From Zoogloeaceae bacterium (GTDB taxonomy: Bacteria; Pseudomonadota; Gammaproteobacteria; Burkholderiales; Rhodocyclaceae): a stretch of 64,000 nucleotides of DNA. The stretch spans positions 62,001-126,000 of the forward strand of contig JACKLY010000005.1 of NCBI GenBank assembly GCA_024235655.1, read 5' to 3'. The position numbers were made by a program, and so were the translations under genes. Below the pieces are notes generated by a model that saw only the letters and a program-made list of their open reading frames with translations, ran no database searches and had not been told where the DNA came from. Shown here piece after piece: positions 59,428 through 64,000 of this stretch (position 1 is its first letter; every line of letters starts with the position of its first letter).

Positions 59428-61149
59428 ATGATCGCTTCCACACGCTGGCTTCCCCGCTGGGTGAGCCATTATCCGAAGGACAAACTCGGCGCCGATCTGT
59501 CGGCCGGCCTGATTGTCGCCGTGCTGGTCATTCCGCAAAGCCTGGCCTATGCGCTGCTTGCCGGCTTGCCGCCGCAGGTCGGTTTGTACGTCAGCATCTT
59601 TCCGGTGATTGCCTACGCACTGCTTGGCAGCAGCATGGTGCAGGCAGTGGGGCCGGTGGCAATTACTGCGCTCATGACTTATTCGGTTCTGAGTCCGGTG
59701 GCTGAGCCGGGGTCACCGCAATACCTGGTATTGGCCGCAGCGCTGTCATTGCTTTCCGGTGTGATGTTGCTGGTTTGCGGGTTGCTGCGTTTCGGCTTTC
59801 TGTCGCAGTTGCTCAGCCGGCCGGTGATTGCCGGGTTTGTTTCCGGCTCGGCGGTGCTTATCGTCATCAGCCAGCTTGGGCGTCTGGTCGGTGTGCCGGT
59901 TGCTGGTGGTGATACCTGGCAGATGCTTTCTTCGTTTTTTTCTGCACTGCCAAATAGCCACGTGCCGACGCTGGTGGTCGGCCTGGGAGCACTGGCCTTG
60001 CTGGTGATCTCGAAGGCGAAGCTGGGTGCCTGGCTGGTGCATGCCGGCATGAGCGCGGTACGCGCCGTTGTGGTCATTCGCGTCATGCCGCTGGTGGTGG
60101 TGTTGCTCGGTACGCTGACGGTCATCGGTCTTGAACTGGATCTGCGTTTCGGGGTGGCGGTGGTCGGCCGTGTGCGCGAGGGCTTGCCCGGTTTCGATTT
60201 TTTCCTGCCCACATTGACGACGCTCAATAGTCTGTTACTGCCGGCTTTCATCATGGCTCTGATCGGCATGGTCCAAGGCATTGCTGTGGCACAGGCGCTG
60301 GCGATCAAGCGGCGTGAGCGGATTGATGCCAACGCCGAATTGCTGGGTCTGGGAGCGGCCAATGTGGTGGCAGCCTTCCATGGCGGCATGCCGGTCGGCG
60401 GGGGGCTGACCCGCTCGGCAGTCAACGTTGCTGCCGGGGCACAGACGCCGCTGGCCAGCATCGTCACTGCGTTGACCATGATTGCCGTGGTGCTCGGATT
60501 GGCGCACTGGCTGGAGCGGCTGCCGCTGGCCGTACTGGCGGCCAGCATCATCATGGCGGCGTGGGCCATGGTGGATCTGAAAACACTACGCCAGGCCTGG
60601 CATTACGACCGGGCGGATGCCACGGCATACATCGGCACGGCGCTGGGGGTGCTGGCTTTCGGGCTGGAGGTCGGCATTGTTGCCGGTATCGTGCTGTCTA
60701 CCGGTACCGTTCTCTATCGCTCCAGTCAGCCGCATATTGCGGTGATGGGGCGGATTCCCGGGAGTGAGCACTTCCGCAACATCGAGCGTTACGATGCGGA
60801 AACGATCCCCGGCGTTCTTTTCCTGCGCGTGGATGAAAAGTTGTTCTTCGGCAATCTGGTTGCCGTTGAAGAGCGCCTGCTGCATGAACTGGAAATCCTG
60901 CAGCGTGCGTCCGAACCGGTGACCGATCTGGTGCTGGTGATGAGCGCGGTTAACCGCATGGACTCAACAGCGGTCGATGTGTTCACCGAGTTGAATGAAG
61001 ACCTTCAGGGGCGCGGTATCCGCATGCACCTGGCTGAAATCAAGGGGCCGGTGCAGGATCGTTTGCAACGCTCTGCCCTGTGGCCGGTGCTCTCCGGCGA
61101 AGTATTCCTCTCGGCCAACGAAGCCTTTGAAAGGCTCAGGCCGCCTTGA
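59428..61149 (+). CDS. SulP-family anion transporter with STAS domain
   Basis: The 573-residue transporter has the SLC26/SulP membrane core (about residues 1-430), with the signature A-Y-A-L-L-A-G-L-P-P-Q-V-G-L-Y near 40-54, and a cytoplasmic STAS domain (about 440-560) containing N-R-M-D-S-T-A. Sulfate is the usual annotation, but bicarbonate and other anions are also carried by family members and the substrate cannot be read here. Its 3' end overlaps the convergent cysteine-rich protein gene by 14 bases. Confidence 0.9.
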   Translation: MIASTRWLPRWVSHYPKDKLGADLSAGLIVAVLVIPQSLAYALLAGLPPQVGLYVSIFPVIAYALLGSSMVQAVGPVAITALMTYSVLSPVAEPGSPQYLVLAAALSLLSGVMLLVCGLLRFGFLSQLLSRPVIAGFVSGSAVLIVISQLGRLVGVPVAGGDTWQMLSSFFSALPNSHVPTLVVGLGALALLVISKAKLGAWLVHAGMSAVRAVVVIRVMPLVVVLLGTLTVIGLELDLRFGVAVVGRVREGLPGFDFFLPTLTTLNSLLLPAFIMALIGMVQGIAVAQALAIKRRERIDANAELLGLGAANVVAAFHGGMPVGGGLTRSAVNVAAGAQTPLASIVTALTMIAVVLGLAHWLERLPLAVLAASIIMAAWAMVDLKTLRQAWHYDRADATAYIGTALGVLAFGLEVGIVAGIVLSTGTVLYRSSQPHIAVMGRIPGSEHFRNIERYDAETIPGVLFLRVDEKLFFGNLVAVEERLLHELEILQRASEPVTDLVLVMSAVNRMDSTAVDVFTELNEDLQGRGIRMHLAEIKGPVQDRLQRSALWPVLSGEVFLSANEAFERLRPP

Positions 61150-61531
61150 GCGGCGGTTCCGGCTGCCCGATGCCATCTCTGGCACGCAACTCCAGACATT
61201 TCGGGTTCAGGGAGCCGTCTTCCATATAGACCGCGAATTCGCGGCAGGGACTGGGCCGGTTCTCGTAGATGGCACAGCGGTTATTTGGCTGCAGTGCGAT
61301 GCAGCGCCCCTTGCCATATTCCGTACCCTGCATGCAGACAAGAAACGGGGTGACCGGTGTGGTCATGGCTGCCGGTACCAAGCCGCCGCTGAAGCTGTCG
61401 AGTTCGCCCTGATAGAAGGAAACCCGGAAATGGCGGCAACAGGCACCACAATCGGTGCAAGGGCTGGTTTCGGGCATGTCGTAGAAGACGCGATTGTCTT
61501 CTGTCCGGATGACGGTCTGAAGGAGTGCCAT
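61136..61531 (-). CDS. YkgJ-family cysteine-cluster protein
   Basis: The 131-residue protein has C-T-D-C-G-A-C-C near residue 25, a further Cys in the middle and R-C-A-I-Y-E-N-R-P-S-P-C-R-E-F near 90, the pattern of the YkgJ/UPF0153 family that probably binds a Zn or Fe-S cluster. Function is unknown. The ATG used starts the conserved part; upstream in-frame codons lack support. Confidence 0.85.
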   Translation of the reverse strand: MALLQTVIRTEDNRVFYDMPETSPCTDCGACCRHFRVSFYQGELDSFSGGLVPAAMTTPVTPFLVCMQGTEYGKGRCIALQPNNRCAIYENRPSPCREFAVYMEDGSLNPKCLELRARDGIGQPEPPLKAA

Positions 61532-61672
61532 CGCTGATCTCGCAGGAAAAATGCGGGTGAAAGTGCCGCGCATTATCTGCGATTTACGGGAATTTGGAAG
61601 ATCTTTCCCTTATTTTTTGTTGTTTAGTGCTTTACCTTGTGCTGATGGATGTTGATTGCTGCCTGATGCTGA

Positions 61673-63289
61673 TCAGTCCGGTATCTTGCAGCACCCCAGA
61701 AGATCGAGTTCAGGGCGATAGAGCTCAGTGCCGATTTCCATCATGCCGAGAATGGTGTGGAACACATTGTCATGCGAAAAACGGTCTTTGCGTTTTTTCA
61801 ACATGGCTGGTTTGTCGATGTCCCTGAAACCACTGCCTAGCCAGATGATTGCCGGGACAAGCAATTGGCTATCCGGAGCAATGGCCCGGGGCAGGCCGTG
61901 CAGAAAAAGCCCGTTCTCGCCCAACGATTCACCGTGATCGCTGACATAGAAGAGCCCTGTTTCAAATGAGGCATCATTCTGTTTCAGCAGGGCGATGGCT
62001 TTGCCCAGGAAATGGTCGGTGTAGAGAATGGCATTGTCGTAGGCATTGCTGATCTCTTCCGTGCTGCACTTGCCAAGTTCATTGTTCTTGCAGGCGGGGC
62101 GAAACTTCTCGAATTCGGGCGGATAGCGCTTGTAATAGGCCGGCCCGTGATTCCCCATCTGATGCAGAACAATGAAGATGTCGCCCGTGGGGTGGTTGTC
62201 GATGTAGTCCTGCAGCTTGCTCAGCATGCCTTCATCGCGACACTCAAGGTCGCACACCGGATTCCGTTCGGGCGTTTTGTAGTCCTGGTAGGGCGTGCGA
62301 ATGGCCACGCCTTTGGAGTCGGAGTTGTTGTCCAGCCAAAGGACGTTGATGCCGGCATGACGCAGTACATCCAGCAGGTTTTCCTGAGTGCCTTCCTTTT
62401 TCAGGTCGAAATCGGCCATGCCGCTGGCAGAGAACATGCACGGCACCGAGACCGCCGTTGAAGTGCCGCAAGCCCGGAAATTGGAAAAGCTGATGGCCTG
62501 TGCGGCCTGCAATTGCGGTGAGGTTTCCCGTGCATAGCCGTTGATCGAAAAACGATCGGCGCGTGCAGTCTCGCCGACTACCAGTATGATCAATTCACGC
62601 CCCTGGTCCGCGGCTGGAATATGTGCGTCGGCACCCATCACCTTCAAGGTTTTTGGCTGCCGGCTGGTGATGGCCTGGCTGGCGTATTTGATTGCCGAGT
62701 AAAGGGTATAGCTCGGGTTGGCATGGGTGCGCAGCGACTTGTGTTCGCGGGCGAATGAGGCAAAAAATCCGCTTGATGCCATGACAACGGCCGCCGCCGT
62801 CGCCAGCAGGATGACGATCAGCAAGGCGCGGGCTTTCAGCTCCGGCAGCCAGCCGCGCCAGGGGCAAGGAATCTTGGCAATGATTGCCGCCGGGAGGACG
62901 CCCAGCAGCACGATATAGAACACCATTTTTTCCGTGATCAGATCGAAGGCTTCGGCCGCATTGGTCTGGACAACGTTCTGCAGCATCTCGTCGCTGATCA
63001 CGATGCCGTAGCTGTCAATGAAATAGGCTGCTGGTGCCGATAACAGCAGAAAGAAAATCAGCACCGGTTTGGTCGCACGACCCAGGCTGGTCATGGCCAG
63101 CAGGAGCGTATTCGCCGCAAGAAAGACGAAGGCCAATGAGGCAAGGTTTGACACATTGCCGCTGCCCGGAGGGTAGGTGTTCAGCACATTGGCCATGAAG
63201 GTCAGGTTGCCGGTGGCCGTGATGAACAGGGCGGTGAAAAGGATCAGCGAGGTGCTGCTCAAGCCCTTGGCAAAGGGTCTGAATTTCAT
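61673..63289 (-). CDS. Phosphoethanolamine transferase (EptA-like)
   Basis: The 538-residue enzyme has five N-terminal membrane helices (about residues 1-185) and a periplasmic alkaline-phosphatase-fold domain. Catalytic features are V-G-E-T-A-R-A-D-R near 230 (Zn ligand), the nucleophile Thr region in C-G-T-S-T-A-V-S-V-P-C near 270 and S-D-H-G-E-S-L-G near 445. EptA/MCR-type enzymes add phosphoethanolamine to lipid A and lower polymyxin sensitivity; lipid A is the likely acceptor. The next gene upstream encodes a related transferase. Confidence 0.9.
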   Translation of the reverse strand: MKFRPFAKGLSSTSLILFTALFITATGNLTFMANVLNTYPPGSGNVSNLASLAFVFLAANTLLLAMTSLGRATKPVLIFFLLLSAPAAYFIDSYGIVISDEMLQNVVQTNAAEAFDLITEKMVFYIVLLGVLPAAIIAKIPCPWRGWLPELKARALLIVILLATAAAVVMASSGFFASFAREHKSLRTHANPSYTLYSAIKYASQAITSRQPKTLKVMGADAHIPAADQGRELIILVVGETARADRFSINGYARETSPQLQAAQAISFSNFRACGTSTAVSVPCMFSASGMADFDLKKEGTQENLLDVLRHAGINVLWLDNNSDSKGVAIRTPYQDYKTPERNPVCDLECRDEGMLSKLQDYIDNHPTGDIFIVLHQMGNHGPAYYKRYPPEFEKFRPACKNNELGKCSTEEISNAYDNAILYTDHFLGKAIALLKQNDASFETGLFYVSDHGESLGENGLFLHGLPRAIAPDSQLLVPAIIWLGSGFRDIDKPAMLKKRKDRFSHDNVFHTILGMMEIGTELYRPELDLLGCCKIPD

Positions 63290-63318
63290 GAGGGTCGTTT
63301 AATGGTTGGCCAGGTGTG

Positions 63319-64000
63319 TCAGGAGGCCGAAGGCCCGGTTTTTCTGGATCGGTTTGCGGGTTGCTGATGCGGTTGCAGTTGCGGGCGCAAGTCAATCAAA
63401 GTCTTGGGTGAAGAAGGGTCGCCGACGAGCAGCGGACGTTCCTGGAATTTGTCATTGATGACGCTCTTGGTTGGATCCAGTCCGTCAAAGGACAAGCCGA
63501 CGAGATCGGCCCAGGTGTGGATCAGGTGGGCCGTCTGGTAGGGGCGGCTGGTCAGGCCGGAAAACTGCACAGCATGCGATTTGCGCCATGCCTCCGATTG
63601 CCAGAGCAGGAAAGGCACGGTGTACATCGCCGGGGTGGGCTTGGCCTCGTTGCGGCCGACAAACTTGTGCGGCGGCGTGTCGAAGACATCTTCCCCATGG
63701 TCGGAAAAATAGAGCAATTGACTGTTGAGCTGTGCTTTTCTGAGTCGTTCGATCAGGCTGCCCAGCACATAATCGTTATAACGCACGGCATTGTCGTATT
63801 CGTTGATGAACTGTGCTTTCTCGTCGTCGGCCCAGTCGGGCAGGTCGTTTCGACCCTTGAAAAAATCCTCTTCCGGCGGATAGCGGAACTCGTAACGCAT
63901 GTGTGTGCCCAGCAGGTGCACGATGATGAAGCGCTTCACCACACCGTCGGAGAGGATTTTGCTGAACGGATCGAGCACCGCGCCGTCGTAGGCGCGAGAG
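63319..64000 (-). CDS. C-terminal part of a second phosphoethanolamine transferase (partial)
   Basis: The frame is open to the window edge, giving 226 residues of a C-terminus that starts with an S-R-A-Y-D-G motif. It contains H-L-L-G-T-H-M-R-Y, the Y-D-N-A-V-R-Y-N-D-Y motif and the zinc motif Y-F-S-D-H-G-E-D-V, all typical of the periplasmic domain of EptC/CptA-like transferases that modify lipopolysaccharide core. It ends in a basic Gln/Pro-rich tail. It lies 29 bases upstream of the EptA-like gene in the same direction. The GTG at 63978 is not the true start. Confidence 0.85.
   Translation of the reverse strand, partial: SRAYDGAVLDPFSKILSDGVVKRFIIVHLLGTHMRYEFRYPPEEDFFKGRNDLPDWADDEKAQFINEYDNAVRYNDYVLGSLIERLRKAQLNSQLLYFSDHGEDVFDTPPHKFVGRNEAKPTPAMYTVPFLLWQSEAWRKSHAVQFSGLTSRPYQTAHLIHTWADLVGLSFDGLDPTKSVINDKFQERPLLVGDPSSPKTLIDLRPQLQPHQQPANRSRKTGPSAS

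Noticed and set aside
1..64000. tRNA, rRNA, CRISPR, transposase or phage genes
   Set aside because: None was recognised by eye; a tRNA or RNA-family search would be needed to exclude small RNAs.

Overview
The window reads as the chromosome of a Gram-negative, respiratory betaproteobacterium, most likely of the Rhodocyclales (Azonexus/Dechloromonas/Accumulibacter-like). This is inferred from gene content: pcnB-folK next to a deoxynucleoside kinase-panBC block, an Hda-type DnaA regulator, MutL with an endonuclease motif, RstAB, and very many chemoreceptor and c-di-GMP proteins. I see no rRNA, tRNA, CRISPR array, transposase or phage gene. Coding density is high and no gene-free stretch exceeds about 240 bases. 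The first 237 bases hold the AT-richer 3' end of a gene I do not recognise.

Region 0.3-15.7 kb is the most distinctive part, a respiratory island. It holds a Crp/Fnr regulator without FNR-type cysteines, and a divergent haem-copper oxidase (HCO) subunit I paired with a TlpA-like thioredoxin. Next come three minus-strand genes for two cytochrome b proteins and a small membrane-anchored protein. One cytochrome b is fused to two [4Fe-4S] clusters and an MvhD-like domain; the other is fused to a [2Fe-2S] ferredoxin and an FAD/NAD(P)H reductase. They are followed by SCO, CtaB, a B-type HCO (subunits I, II and a 50-residue peptide), two CtaA/COX15 proteins, a PCuAC copper chaperone and a second SCO. 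The B-type subunit I keeps all metal-ligand histidines but has Gln where O2 reductases have the cross-linked Tyr, so I suspect an NO reductase (eNOR-like). Two FNR/DNR boxes lie at or within one base of class II spacing ahead of the cytochrome b operon and the HCO operon. The E-x2-S-R recognition helix of the regulator at 0.3-1.0 kb fits these boxes. My reading is a low-O2 or NO-responsive respiratory module in which the cytochrome b pair moves electrons between the quinone pool, iron-sulfur carriers and NAD(P)H.

Region 15.8-26 kb is housekeeping: an NYN/OST-HTH RNA-binding protein, the deoxynucleoside kinase-panB-panC-panD block, a soluble CZB chemoreceptor, a DUF486 membrane protein, folK, pcnB, a HAD phosphatase, hda and purM. 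Region 26-42.6 kb is signalling and transport: an HD-GYP phosphodiesterase, a haem-c-type chemoreceptor lacking its N-terminus, an RND efflux pair, REC-GGDEF and tandem-REC proteins, a HI0933-like flavoprotein, and an operon of chemoreceptor, periplasmic binding lipoprotein, hybrid-sensor kinase and Rieske protein.

Region 42.7-64 kb carries miaA-mutL, a DedA-lipoprotein-purN-DUF3108-RsmB-MscS operon, an RstAB-like two-component system with a 52-residue protein gene preceded by an RstA-box-like sequence, a PAS-GGDEF-EAL protein, dsbB, dut, coaBC, radC, a SulP transporter, a YkgJ-type cysteine protein and two adjacent phosphoethanolamine transferases, the last cut by the window end.
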